Numbered from the stretch's first letter, positions 33,377 to 42,144 are shown. The stretch: DNA of 64,000 nucleotides from Brevundimonas sp. UBA7506 (GCF_002479495.1 NZ_DLNQ01000005.1:505095-569094); one strand, 5' to 3'. Notes: generated from the sequence alone by a model not told the origin. Numbers and translations are program-made.

Positions 33377-34516
33377 CTAGGCGACAACCGGGAACCAGAC
33401 CGTGAACCGGCTCCCTGCCCCCGCCCCGGCGCTCTCGAGTTCAACGGCGCCCTCATGCATTTCGACCAGTTGGCGAACCAGGGCGAGGCCTATGCCCAGG
33501 CCTTCACGCGACCTGTCGTCCGGCCCTTTGGACTGTGTGAAGAGGTCGAAGACCCGGACCTGCATATCCTGAGGCACGCCGACTCCGTTATCGGCGACAT
33601 CAATCCGCACGCGGTCCTCGACCCGGTTGGCCGACACCTCGATCCGCCCCTCCGACGGCGTGTACTTGGCCGCATTGGTCAGCAGGTTGCTCACCACCTG
33701 GGACAGGCGGGTGAAGTCGCCGTCGAGCCAGATCGGCGCACCCGGGACGTACACCGTCAGGTCATGGCGCCCGGCATCGATCTTGGGACGACTGGTGTCC
33801 ACCGCCGAGTCGATGATGCTCTGCACGGTCACCCGCTCACGCTGAAGCGAGATCTTGCCCTGGTCTATGCGGGCGACGTCCAGCAGATCCTCGATCAGCC
33901 GCGCCAAATGGTGGGCCTGGACCTCCATTCGGGTGTGGATCTGAGCGCTCTTTTCCGGATCCTGCTGCCGCTCGAGCAACTGCAGCCCTGCCCGGAAGGC
34001 CATGACGGGATTGCGCAGCTCGTGTCCGAGCATGGCGATGAAGTCGTTCTTGCGCCGGTCCGCGGCGCTGAGGGCCGCCGCATAGGCCTTGAGCTCATCC
34101 CGATGCGACAGAATCTCCTGTCTCTGGCGGTAGAGCTCGATGAAGACGTTCGCCTTGCTCTTCAGGATGTCCGTTTCGACGGGCTTCTGGATGAAGTCCA
34201 CCGCTCCGGCCTCGTAGCCCCTGAAGCGTCGCTGCTGATCGGCGCTGCCGGCGGTGACGAAAATGATCGGAACGTGACGCGCATTGGCGTTGCCGCGCAT
34301 GAACTCCGCGAGCTGGAACCCGTCCATCCCCGGCATCTGGACATCGACCAGGGCAAGGGCGACGTCATGAACCAGCAGGAGCTCCAGCGCCTCGTCGCCG
34401 GACCTGGCCTTGAGACAAACCACGCCGTCGCGCTTCAGCAGGGCCTCCAGGGCCAGGAGGTTCTCCTCGAGATCGTCGACGAGAAGGAGATGGATCGGCT
34501 TGTCAGGGCGCGTCAT
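33377..34516 (-). CDS. Response-regulator/histidine-kinase fusion (REC-HisKA-HATPase)
   Basis: This 379-aa soluble kinase has an N-terminal receiver domain (phospho-Asp58 in LALVDVQMPGMDG, Lys in IQKPVE), a short coiled coil, HisKA with His165 (LGHELRNP) and the ATPase (NLLTNAAKYTP, DNGVGVP, GLGIGLALV). Phosphorylation of the receiver by the upstream hybrid kinase could switch its own kinase activity. It is last in a four-gene unit with 4-nt overlaps (kinase, cheR, cheB, this gene). Confidence 0.9.
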   Translation of the reverse strand: MTRPDKPIHLLLVDDLEENLLALEALLKRDGVVCLKARSGDEALELLLVHDVALALVDVQMPGMDGFQLAEFMRGNANARHVPIIFVTAGSADQQRRFRGYEAGAVDFIQKPVETDILKSKANVFIELYRQRQEILSHRDELKAYAAALSAADRRKNDFIAMLGHELRNPVMAFRAGLQLLERQQDPEKSAQIHTRMEVQAHHLARLIEDLLDVARIDQGKISLQRERVTVQSIIDSAVDTSRPKIDAGRHDLTVYVPGAPIWLDGDFTRLSQVVSNLLTNAAKYTPSEGRIEVSANRVEDRVRIDVADNGVGVPQDMQVRVFDLFTQSKGPDDRSREGLGIGLALVRQLVEMHEGAVELESAGAGAGSRFTVWFPVVA

Positions 34517-35088
34517 GCTTGGCCTAGACCTTTCAGAACTTCGAGAATGCGCGCGAGCGGCATTACTTGTGCGACCGGACAGGCGCGCAGTGCGGCCTCC
34601 GGCATGGGGCGGGCATGGGCGGAGGCCGGGTCTTCGACCAAGGCCAGACCGCCGGCGGCGGCGACCGCCTTCAACCCCGCCGCCCCGTCTTCGTTGGCCC
34701 CCGTCAGAACCAGACCGACCAGACCGGCTCCGTAGGCGTCCGCGGCGCTTTCGAAGAGGACGTCGATGGAAGGCCGGGAGTAGTTGACCAGCTCGTCGGA
34801 CGAGAGGGCCAGAGCGCCGTCAGCCTCGACCAGGAGGTGATAGTCGGAAGGGGCGAAATAGACCACGCCTGGCTCCACGGGCTCCTTGTCCTCGGCCTCC
34901 TTCACCGTGAGCGCGCATTTGGACGCAAACAGGGGCGCCAGCACATTGCTCCGGTCGGCTGGCACGTGCAGGACCACCAGGATCGGCAGGGCGAAGTCGG
35001 CGGGAAGCGACGGCAGGATGGCGAGCAGCGCCTGCACGCCTCCGGCCGAGGCGCCGATCACGACAGCGCGGGCGGGATGGGGGTTCAT
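34513..35088 (-). CDS. cheB: CheB-type protein-glutamate methylesterase, no receiver
   Basis: This 191-aa protein is the stand-alone CheB catalytic domain, with Ser14 (IGASAGG), His41 (VLHVPADR) and Asp134 (TGANEDGAAG) forming the triad. Classic chemotaxis CheB has an N-terminal receiver, absent here, so control must come from another partner, probably the kinases around it. It overlaps cheR and the REC-kinase by 4 nt each. The setting without MCP, cheA or cheW suggests a stress-signalling rather than motility role (inference). Confidence 0.9.
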   Translation of the reverse strand: MNPHPARAVVIGASAGGVQALLAILPSLPADFALPILVVLHVPADRSNVLAPLFASKCALTVKEAEDKEPVEPGVVYFAPSDYHLLVEADGALALSSDELVNYSRPSIDVLFESAADAYGAGLVGLVLTGANEDGAAGLKAVAAAGGLALVEDPASAHARPMPEAALRACPVAQVMPLARILEVLKGLGQA

Positions 35089-35921
35089 GGCTCGCGCCTG
35101 CGATAGATCTTCTCTTCCGGCACGAAGTCGGCAAAGGCGCCGACGTGCCGCGAGAAGCGCAAGCTCTCCTTGGAGCCGATCCCCAGAAAGCCACCGCGCG
35201 CCAGGGAATCCTTGAACAGGCCGACGGCGCGGTCCTGTAGCGGACGATCAAAGTAGATCATCACATTGCGGCAGGAGATCAGCTGCATCTCGCCGAAGAC
35301 CGCGTCCGATACCAGGCTATGGTCCGAGAAGACGACATTGGCCCGCAGGGACTTGTCGAAGACCGCTCGCCCGTAGTCGGCGGTGTAGTAGTCCGACAGC
35401 GAGGTTCGACCGCCCGACTTCTGGTGGTTTTCGGTGAATTTGCGGATGCGATCCAGAGAATAGACCCCCGCCTCCGCCGCCCGCAGCGCATCGGGATTGA
35501 TGTCCGTGGCGTAGAACATCGTCCGTTCGAAAAGACCTTCCTCCCGAAACAGGATGGCGAGCGAATAGACCTCTTCGCCGGCGCTGCACCCCGCGATCCA
35601 CACCTTCAGGGACGGATAGGTCCGCAGGTGCGGCAGCACCTGTTCGCGCAGGGCCCGGAAATAGGCCGGGTCCCGGAACATCTCGCTGACCTGGACCGTC
35701 AGGAAACCCAGCAGCCGCGGCAGCATCTCCGGATCATGCAGAACCCGCTCCTGCAGAGCCGTCAGGCTGGGCAGGCCGAAATGGGTGCGCGCCTGGAGCA
35801 GGCGGCGCTTGATCGAAGCCCGCGCATAGTGACGGAAGTCGTAATGGTAGCGCTGGAACAGGGCCTCCAGCAGCAGCTGGATCTCTATGTCCTCCACCTC
35901 ATGGGGTGCGACCGGACTCAA
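35085..35921 (-). CDS. cheR: CheR-type protein-glutamate methyltransferase
   Basis: This 278-aa SAM-dependent methyltransferase has an N-terminal helical CheR_N region (YHYDFRHYARASIKRRL) and a catalytic domain with FLTVQVSEMFRD, the SAM loop VWIAGCSAGEEVYSLA, ATDINPDALRAAE and ISCRNVMIYFD. It would methylate glutamates on a receptor-like coiled coil. The long Glu/Gln-rich coil of the upstream hybrid kinase is a candidate substrate. Overlaps of 4 nt on both sides support one transcript. Confidence 0.92.
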   Translation of the reverse strand: MSPVAPHEVEDIEIQLLLEALFQRYHYDFRHYARASIKRRLLQARTHFGLPSLTALQERVLHDPEMLPRLLGFLTVQVSEMFRDPAYFRALREQVLPHLRTYPSLKVWIAGCSAGEEVYSLAILFREEGLFERTMFYATDINPDALRAAEAGVYSLDRIRKFTENHQKSGGRTSLSDYYTADYGRAVFDKSLRANVVFSDHSLVSDAVFGEMQLISCRNVMIYFDRPLQDRAVGLFKDSLARGGFLGIGSKESLRFSRHVGAFADFVPEEKIYRRREP

Positions 35922-38900
35922 CGGGGCATCCAGACGCGCACGAGAGAGAGCAGCTTGTCCACGTCCAGAGGCTTGGCCATGTAGTCATTCGCCCCCGCTG
36001 CGATGCAGCGCTCCTGATCGTCGGGCATGGCCTTGGCCGTCAGCATCAGAACAGGCAGGTCGCGCCAGCGCGGATCCTTCCGCAGTTCGCGCGTGGCGGT
36101 CAGGCCGTCCATGACGGGCATCATGACGTCCATCAGGACCAAATCGATCGCCTGCTCGGCATCTTCAGCAGACCGCTCCAGGCGCTCGATCGCCTCCTTG
36201 CCGTTGCGCGCGATCTCGATGCGGGCGCCGCGCGGCTCCAGAACATTGGTCAGGGAGTAGATGTTGCGCACATCGTCCTCGACAATGAGGATCCGCCGTC
36301 CTTCCAGCACGGCGTCGCGATGGCGGGCCTTGCGGATCATCTTCTGCTGCTCAGGGCGCAGCTCCGAGACCACCTGGTGAAGGAAGAGGGAAACCTCGTC
36401 GAGGAGCCGTTCAGGCGACTTGGCGCCCTTGATGATGATGGAGTTGGAATAGCGACGAAGCTGCTGTTCGTGTTCTGGCGACAAATCGCGACCGGTGTAG
36501 ACGATGACCGGCGGATAGCCCTGCCCGCCCTCGCGGCTGAGGGTCTCCAGAAGGGAGAAGCCGGACGCGTCCGGCAGGGTCAGGTCGAGGACCATGCAGT
36601 CAAAGGTCTGGCTCTTGAGTTGCTCCAGGCACTCCGCGGCCGTGCCGACGCCCACCGTCTCGACATCACCCGATTCCAGCAGCTCGCTGACCGCTTCGCG
36701 CTGAACCACGTCGTCCTCGACGATAAGGACGCGCCGCACGGTTCGCGTGAGCTTCTCCTCGAGCGATCGCAGCACCTCGGCGAGCGCCTCGCGCCCCACT
36801 GGCTTCACCACATAGCCGACTGCCCCCAACGACAGGGCCGTCTGGCTGTGATCATCGGCGGAGACGACATGGATGGGAATATGGCGGGTGTCGTCGTCGC
36901 GCTTGAGCACGTCGAGCACGGTGAGGCCGGACTGGTCCGGCAGGCCGATGTCCAGCACGACGGCGTTGGGTCGATAGCGCTTGGCGAGCTTGAGAGCCTC
37001 CTGGGCCGTGCCCGCCAGAATGCACTGGAATCCCAGCTCCCGTGACAGGTCCCGGACAATGGCGGCGAAACGGTCGTCGTCCTCGACGACCAGAAGCAGG
37101 CGACGTGTCCCGGCCAGGTGATCACGATCATCGTCCAGGGCCCGGGCGAGTGTCGCCGCTTCCGCCGCAAGAGGCGCTGGCCCCCGGACCGTTGGGGCCG
37201 GAGCCTTCGCGCCGGAGGGCGCTTCGCGCGGCGCCACGCGCGCGGCGTCATAGGTTCGAGGAAGGATCAGGGTGAAGACGCTGCCTTCGCCGGCCCGGCT
37301 TTCCAGACCAATGCGGCCGCCGAGCAAACGCGCCAGTTCGCGCGAGATGGACAGGCCCAGGCCGGTCCCGCCGTAGCGGCGGCTGATGGTGCCGTCCGCC
37401 TGCTGGAAGGCTTCGAACACGCTGTTCTGCTGCTCCGGGGCGATGCCGATGCCCGTATCCGAGACCGCGAAGGCCACCTCGTCCGGTCCGGCGTCCGTGA
37501 CCGAAAGCCTCACTTTGCCCTTCTCGGTGAACTTGAAGGCGTTCGACAGAAGGTTCTTCAGAATCTGCTCAAGCCTTTGGCGATCCGTCTCAACCCCGTC
37601 ATCGCCCGATCCCAGGTCGATCTCGAAGGCGAGGCCGCGATCGTCGGCCACCGGCTGGAACATCTGGCGGATATCGTCTCCGAGGCGCTGCAGGGAGACC
37701 GCTTCCGGACGGGCCTGGATATGGCCGGCCTCGATCTTCGACAGATCGAGAATGTCATTGATCAGGGTCAGCAGGTCATTGCCCGAAGACTGGATGGTGC
37801 GCGCGTATTTGACCTGGTCCTCCGACAGGGTCTCGTCGGGATTGTCGGCCAGGAGCTTCGACAGGATCAGCAGCGAATTGAGCGGGGTGCGCAGCTCATG
37901 GGACATGTTGGCGAGGAAGTCGGACTTGTACTGGCTGGCCTGCTCCAGCTCCCGGGCCTTGAGCTCCAGGGCGGCCGATCCACGCTCCAGATCATCGCGC
38001 TGGGTTTCCAGCACCTGGGCCTGTTCTTCGAGCTGGCTGTTGGTCTGCTCCAGTTCAGCCTGCTGCTGTTCCAGACGCACCTGGGATTCCTTGAGGGCCC
38101 GCCCCTGCTCCTCCAGCTCCTCATTGGAGACCCGTAGCTCTTCGCTCTGGACCTGAAGTTCTTCGGACTGGCGCTGGGTCTCTTCCAGCATGTCCTGCAA
38201 CCGGGCCCGGTAGCGTGCCGATCTCAATCCCGTGCCGATCAGCGGCGCGGCTTCCTCCAGGAGCGCGAGGAGACGCTCGTCGGGAAGACGAAGGAAACCC
38301 AGTTCGAGAACAGCGTTGATCTCGCCGTCAGCGCGGGCCGGGGCGATGACGAGGTGCCGGGGCTTGGAGCGTCCCAGCGCCGAGCCGATCGTCAGGTAGT
38401 TCTCCGGCACCTCGGGCACCGTCAGGGCGCACCCTTCGGCGGCGACCTGCCCCAACAGGCCCTCGCGGGGGCCGAAACGCTCCGGGACAGGCGCATCAGC
38501 GGGAACGCCGAGGGCCGCGACGCGCCGGAATACGCCGCCCTCGCCCTTGAAGAGGGCGGCGGCCTGAACATCGGCGTAGCGCGCCAGATAGGCCAGAATG
38601 CTTTCCGCCAGCTGTTCTACGGATTGATCGCCCATCATGGCGTCCGCCAGCCCGACCTGGCCCTTGTGAATCCACTCCTGGCGGGCCTTCTGACGGGCGC
38701 TGCGCCGGATAAGGACGTAGACGCCCAAGGTCAGGGCCGCGCCAAGGAGCCCGGACAGGACGCCGCTGACCAGGGCTGTGCGATAGGCGGCGTCCATCTC
38801 CTGGAGGCGTGCGAGGCGGAGCTTCTGCTCCTCCTGCCTCATCAGATTCACCTCGCTCCGGATGGCGTCCATCTCCGCCTTGCCGCGATCCGTGCTCATC

Positions 38901-39403
38901 CTGGACACGGCGGCCTGCAGACCCTCGCTGCGACGCGCCTGGATGGTGGCGTCCAGCTCGGTCATCTTGGCTTCGACATGTCTGCGGACCTGACTCAGGT
39001 GGGCCTGCTGCACCGGGTTGTCCCGGGTCAGGCGCGCCACCTCCTCCAGACGGCGTTCCACGGCGGCCGCGGCCATGTCGTAGGGTTGAAGGTAGAGGGG
39101 GTTGCCCGTCAGCAGATAGCCGCGCTGGCCTGTCTCGGCGTCCTGAACCGTCGACAGGAGGTCGTCGACGGCGACGATCACCTGATGGGTGTGAATGATC
39201 TGCTGATTATTCGCCCTCAGCACCTGGACGTTGAGCCAGGCCACGCCGCTTGTCGCCAGAAAGAAGGCCAGGACCAGGGCCAGTCCTGCTCCGGACCAGG
39301 CTTCGGTCTTCGAGCCCGCGGGCGGGCGACGGAACAACATCATCAGCAGTCTGACCTCGGGTGAGCGACGGGAGCGTCCCTGCGTAGAGGGCGGAGCGCT
39401 CAA
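35918..39403 (-). CDS. CHASE3-GAF hybrid histidine kinase with three receivers
   Basis: This 1161-aa inner-membrane sensor has a transmembrane helix at about 40-60, a CHASE3 periplasmic domain (DAETGQRGYLLTGNPLYL), a second helix at about 210-230, a cytoplasmic GAF domain (about 265-410) and a Glu/Gln-rich coiled coil (about 415-490). HisKA follows with His502 (NMSHELRTPLN), then HATPase, and three receivers with phospho-Asp818, Asp940 and Asp1092. In-frame ATGs at 39403 and about 39343 (MMLFRRPP) are both possible. It heads the kinase-cheR-cheB-kinase unit. The stimulus is unknown, and the coil resembles those that cheR/cheB modify. Confidence 0.9.
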   Translation of the reverse strand: MSAPPSTQGRSRRSPEVRLLMMLFRRPPAGSKTEAWSGAGLALVLAFFLATSGVAWLNVQVLRANNQQIIHTHQVIVAVDDLLSTVQDAETGQRGYLLTGNPLYLQPYDMAAAAVERRLEEVARLTRDNPVQQAHLSQVRRHVEAKMTELDATIQARRSEGLQAAVSRMSTDRGKAEMDAIRSEVNLMRQEEQKLRLARLQEMDAAYRTALVSGVLSGLLGAALTLGVYVLIRRSARQKARQEWIHKGQVGLADAMMGDQSVEQLAESILAYLARYADVQAAALFKGEGGVFRRVAALGVPADAPVPERFGPREGLLGQVAAEGCALTVPEVPENYLTIGSALGRSKPRHLVIAPARADGEINAVLELGFLRLPDERLLALLEEAAPLIGTGLRSARYRARLQDMLEETQRQSEELQVQSEELRVSNEELEEQGRALKESQVRLEQQQAELEQTNSQLEEQAQVLETQRDDLERGSAALELKARELEQASQYKSDFLANMSHELRTPLNSLLILSKLLADNPDETLSEDQVKYARTIQSSGNDLLTLINDILDLSKIEAGHIQARPEAVSLQRLGDDIRQMFQPVADDRGLAFEIDLGSGDDGVETDRQRLEQILKNLLSNAFKFTEKGKVRLSVTDAGPDEVAFAVSDTGIGIAPEQQNSVFEAFQQADGTISRRYGGTGLGLSISRELARLLGGRIGLESRAGEGSVFTLILPRTYDAARVAPREAPSGAKAPAPTVRGPAPLAAEAATLARALDDDRDHLAGTRRLLLVVEDDDRFAAIVRDLSRELGFQCILAGTAQEALKLAKRYRPNAVVLDIGLPDQSGLTVLDVLKRDDDTRHIPIHVVSADDHSQTALSLGAVGYVVKPVGREALAEVLRSLEEKLTRTVRRVLIVEDDVVQREAVSELLESGDVETVGVGTAAECLEQLKSQTFDCMVLDLTLPDASGFSLLETLSREGGQGYPPVIVYTGRDLSPEHEQQLRRYSNSIIIKGAKSPERLLDEVSLFLHQVVSELRPEQQKMIRKARHRDAVLEGRRILIVEDDVRNIYSLTNVLEPRGARIEIARNGKEAIERLERSAEDAEQAIDLVLMDVMMPVMDGLTATRELRKDPRWRDLPVLMLTAKAMPDDQERCIAAGANDYMAKPLDVDKLLSLVRVWMPR

Positions 39404-39488
39404 CGCAATAACCTGTGCTGGTTTTTCTCGGCGGGGTCGAGGCCATCGGTCTCACGCCTGAGCGGCGTGCGCCGGCAAAGCAATCAGC

Positions 39489-39791
39489 TCAGGGCGTGAA
39501 CTGGATCGTGCGGGCGAACTGATAATCCTTGGGGCCCGGCTCGACCTCGGCGTCACGCATCAGGGCTATGGCCGCTTCGCCAAAGCCGAGACCAGGGTGG
39601 GTCTCGCCCAGGACGCGGCAATCCTCGACCCGCCCGGCGGCCCGCGCGGTGCACTCGAGGGTCACCGCTACAGTCAGAAGCGGGGCCGGCGCGTCATGCT
39701 GAGCGGCCACGGCTTTTTCACTCTTCGGGAGACGGTCGATCTTCGGCGACGCATCCAGCAGGATGGCCGCGGTCAAGACTAGGATCATCAT
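39489..39791 (-). CDS. Secreted TonB-C-domain-like small protein
   Basis: This 100-aa protein has a hydrophobic N-terminus (MMILVLTAAILLDASP) for export or anchoring and a single TonB-C-like domain: LLTVAVTLECTARAAGRVEDCRV, split by the usual VxCxVxxxGxxxxCxV pattern, and AALALM-type helix then EVEPG. It is too short to span the periplasm like true TonB. GGAGGGTGTTGCA precedes ATG 39791. A GGAAC-N16-GGTT promoter is 22 bp upstream of the ATG, so it is a stress-regulon member. Confidence 0.7.
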   Translation of the reverse strand: MMILVLTAAILLDASPKIDRLPKSEKAVAAQHDAPAPLLTVAVTLECTARAAGRVEDCRVLGETHPGLGFGEAAIALMRDAEVEPGPKDYQFARTIQFTP

Positions 39792-39812
39792 TGCAACACC
39801 CTCCGCTTCTTT

Positions 39813-39837
39813 AACCAGGCGGGTCGCGATCTGTTCC
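39813..39837 (-). promoter_or_regulatory. EcfG-type stress promoter of the TonB-C-like gene
   Basis: Minus strand: GGAAC (39833-39837), 16 bp, GGTT (39813-39816), with the ATG 22 bp downstream and a strong ribosome site between. Confidence 0.75.
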
Positions 39838-39914
39838 AACGCCCCGGCCATCGGCCACGTCCAAGCGTAGGTCGGAGCCGCAGCGCGAGCTGGCGTTTGC
39901 AGCAGCCGCCGTCT

Positions 39915-40054
39915 CTCGTCATCGCCATCGTCGCCGGACTTCTCGGGTTCGGCGGAATCGCCGGGACCGCGGGGGGATCGCCAGATTCCTCGCCTTGACT
40001 GTCTTCATAGTCTTCCTGTTCCTGGGCTTCACGGCCGCGAAGAAAGTCACCTGA
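39915..40054 (+). pseudogene. DUF1328 membrane protein remnant, frameshifted
   Basis: Frame A (from 39915) reads LVIAIVAGLLGFGGIAGTAGG and then goes out of frame at the G run 39971-39976. Frame B continues IARFLALTVFIVFLFLGF and ends TAAKKVT at TGA 40052-40054. Joined, these give the DUF1328 core (GFGGIAGTAAGIA...). One lost base at the G run explains the break. The N-terminal first helix is also not recognisable and no start codon was found. It is either a decayed gene or, less likely, several sequencing errors. DUF1328 proteins are short two-helix membrane proteins often tied to stress. Confidence 0.7.
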
Positions 40055-40342
40055 CGGACAGCCTTGGCCGTCGATGGCGCAAACTCCTGATCTCATCGGG
40101 GACATGGCGGCCAGGCTCGTCCGCGAATCCCTGGAGACATCGGGCTGGCGAGCGCGAGACCGTGTGATGCGCCCGCCTCCCCGTCCGCCGCCTCACAGCG
40201 GACGGGTACGGAGAGCCGACATATGCATAAGGCCGGAGGGTTCTGCTATCGAGCCCGGGCCTCCAGTGCCGCGCGCCAAGTCGCGCGAAACCAACCTATG
40301 TGAAGAACAAAAACGCCGAAGCCATGCTGTTGGTCTAAGGCC
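40055..40342. other. Intergenic region before the first Crp/Fnr gene
   Basis: No coding frame or RNA was recognised. It contains the motif AACCTATGT at 40293-40301, also found near the other Crp/Fnr genes of this cluster, about 42 bp upstream of the ATG at 40343. Confidence 0.5.
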
Positions 40343-41086
40343 ATGAAGAATCAGTCGGAAACCCATCTCGAAACTCGTCACACCGCGTCGCTTGAGCGGA
40401 TGCTGTCCAGTTTCGGGCCGCTCGGCGCCGACGACATCGCCTACATCCGGGACTGCTTCACCGGCGCGCTTCAGACCCATGCGGCGGGAACGCCGGTCAT
40501 CCTGGCTCCGGAGCGCAATGAAGCCAGACTGGTCTTCAAGGGCTGGGCCGCGCGCGGCGCCATGCTGGAGGACGGACGTCGTCAGATCGTGGGCCTCAAT
40601 CTCCCCGGCGAGATGATTGTCGCATCGGGCGCCGTCGACACCGACATGCTGGTCTGGGCCCTGACGGACGTCGTGACGATCGACGGCACCGCCTTCTGGA
40701 CCGGCATGTCCGAGTTACGCACACAGAGCGCGCCGTTGCTGGAGGCCTGGAGGCATTACCGCACGGCCGAACGCCTGCGCATGGCGCGCCAAGTGATAAG
40801 GCTTGGTCGGCTTAGCGCCTACGAACGCACAGCCCACCTCCTGCTGGAGCTCCACGAACGCCAGGCGCGTCTGGGTCCTGTCGTGGCGGGGGTGCTCCAT
40901 CTTCCTCTGACCCAGGATATTCTCGCCGATATCCTGGGCCTCAGCGCGGTGCACATGAACCGGACCCTGCAGCAGCTCAGGCGCAACGCCCTGGTCGACT
41001 ACCGAGCGGGGCGGGCGGTGCTTCAGAACCTCACGAGCCTGGCCCAGGCCGCCAACCTGAGCGCCGACTGCGGACCAAGCCTCTGA
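40343..41086 (+). CDS. Crp/Fnr family transcription regulator (1 of 3)
   Basis: This 247-aa protein has an N-terminal cyclic-nucleotide-like beta-roll (about 20-130; GRRQIVGLNLPGEMI, the position of the cNMP cassette but without its Arg-Ser/Thr ligands), a dimer helix, and a winged HTH: LPLTQDILADILGLSAVHMNRTLQQLRR. No Fe-S cysteines are present, so it is neither Fnr nor a normal Crp; the effector is unknown. It is the first of three related regulators in 3 kb, with the others at 41355 (minus) and 42352 (plus). Confidence 0.88.
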   Translation: MKNQSETHLETRHTASLERMLSSFGPLGADDIAYIRDCFTGALQTHAAGTPVILAPERNEARLVFKGWAARGAMLEDGRRQIVGLNLPGEMIVASGAVDTDMLVWALTDVVTIDGTAFWTGMSELRTQSAPLLEAWRHYRTAERLRMARQVIRLGRLSAYERTAHLLLELHERQARLGPVVAGVLHLPLTQDILADILGLSAVHMNRTLQQLRRNALVDYRAGRAVLQNLTSLAQAANLSADCGPSL

Positions 41087-41117
41087 TGGCGGGCTAGAGA
41101 CCCTCTCATCCGCCGCA

Positions 41118-41158
41118 GGGTTAACCCATGTTATTTGATCTTGCTCGGAGCAGGATCA
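41118..41158. promoter_or_regulatory. Palindromes and FNR-like dyad between two Crp/Fnr genes
   Basis: GGGTTAACCC (41118-41127) is a perfect palindrome. It overlaps TTAAC-CCAT-GTTAT (41121-41134), a 5-4-5 dyad with the spacing of FNR-family sites. Then TGATC-T-TGCTC-G-GAGCA-G-GATCA (41136-41158) is a 23-bp inverted repeat. These sit 29 bp before the small gene at 41187 and form the most structured DNA in this cluster. Confidence 0.5.
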
Positions 41159-41186
41159 GAGTGCGCCCTTGCCGAGGAGGCCGGTC

Positions 41187-41309
41187 ATGCCTCGACCTGA
41201 GGAACTGTGGCGGCGCCTCGTCGCCATCTTGCTAGGCCGGACGCCCGACATGCGGACGTCCCGACGCCTGCACCATCCCCATTGGCCCCGACGCACCGGG
41301 CGTCACTGA
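41187..41309 (+). CDS. Possible small basic protein (40 aa)
   Basis: ATG 41187 follows GAGGAGGCCGGTC, an excellent Shine-Dalgarno, and the frame runs to TGA 41307-41309. The peptide starts MPRPEELWRRLVAILLGRTPD and is Arg/His-rich at the end. The N-terminal part could be a short amphipathic helix. It follows the palindromes at 41118-41158. Family unknown; the call rests on the ribosome site and the regulated-looking upstream region. Confidence 0.35.
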   Translation: MPRPEELWRRLVAILLGRTPDMRTSRRLHHPHWPRRTGRH

Positions 41310-41354
41310 GGAACGCGGCCGGGGGGACCTCTCGCCGTGCCGCCTTAGACAGGC

Positions 41355-42125
41355 TCAGACCGGATCGCGCCCCAGGCGCAGATAGGTCGGATCGAACTCC
41401 GCCACCCGCACCAGCCGGTCCCAGTCCAGGATCCTGATGTTGCGCCCCCTCCATTCGACAAGGCCGTCGGCGCGGAGCTGGGCCACGGACCTGTTGACGT
41501 GGACGGCCGAGAGGCCAAGCACGTCGGCGAGTATGGCCTGGCTGAGAGGCAGCACCATCCGATGTCCCTCCGCCCGTTCCACGGAGGACAGGCGAAGATA
41601 GACCTCGCACAGGAAGTGGGCGAACCGAGCGAAAGCGGTGCGCCGCCCCAAACCCGCCAGCCATTGGCGGTGCACGGCGGCGTCGATGAGGGTCTCCAAC
41701 CACAGAAGGCGCGTCAGATGGGGTTGGGTCTGGGAAATGAAGCGCAGGGCCTCGTGGGGGCAATAGCCCACCTTGCAGTCCGTCAGACAGATCACGCCAT
41801 GATCCATCGGACTCATCAGCAGGCTATGGAGGTCGACGAAGTCGCCCGGGACGTTGAGTTCCGTGATCTGGCGGGCGCCGTTCATCAGCACGACATATCG
41901 CGCCGCGAAGCCTTCAAGCAGAAGCGTGCTGCGGGACGGGCGATCATATTGTTCGACGATGTTGTCGCCGGCCTTCAAGGTGACTGGCGGCGCGACCACG
42001 TCCGCCAGAACGGCCTTTTCCTCGTCAGAGATGAAATCTCGACGCGACAGCTTGTCGATCAGGGGACTGATCAGGATGACCTCCAGAGTCCGCGCCGCCC
42101 ATTGCGGCAACGCTTGCAAAACCAT
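41355..42125 (-). CDS. Crp/Fnr family transcription regulator (2 of 3)
   Basis: Crp/Fnr regulator of up to 256 aa, with a beta-roll (KAGDNIVEQYDRPSRSTLLLEG, ELNVPGDFVDLHSLLM) and HTH LPLSQAILADVLGLSAVHVNRSVAQLRADGLVEW. No Fe-S cysteine set. ATG 42125 overlaps the -10 of a GGAAC-N16-GGTT promoter (42120-42144), so the real start is probably downstream. The family usually starts near ISPLIDKLSRRD, and a CTG at 42074 preceded by CTGGAGG fits. This would give about 239 aa. The fold call is firm, the start is not. Confidence 0.85.
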   Translation of the reverse strand: MVLQALPQWAARTLEVILISPLIDKLSRRDFISDEEKAVLADVVAPPVTLKAGDNIVEQYDRPSRSTLLLEGFAARYVVLMNGARQITELNVPGDFVDLHSLLMSPMDHGVICLTDCKVGYCPHEALRFISQTQPHLTRLLWLETLIDAAVHRQWLAGLGRRTAFARFAHFLCEVYLRLSSVERAEGHRMVLPLSQAILADVLGLSAVHVNRSVAQLRADGLVEWRGRNIRILDWDRLVRVAEFDPTYLRLGRDPV

Positions 42126-42144
42126 CCAGCCCTCGCCCGGTTCC
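42120..42144 (-). promoter_or_regulatory. EcfG-type stress promoter of the second Crp/Fnr gene
   Basis: Minus strand: GGAAC (42140-42144), 16 bp, GGTT (42120-42123). It overlaps the annotated-looking ATG 42123-42125, which argues for a later translation start. Confidence 0.65.
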
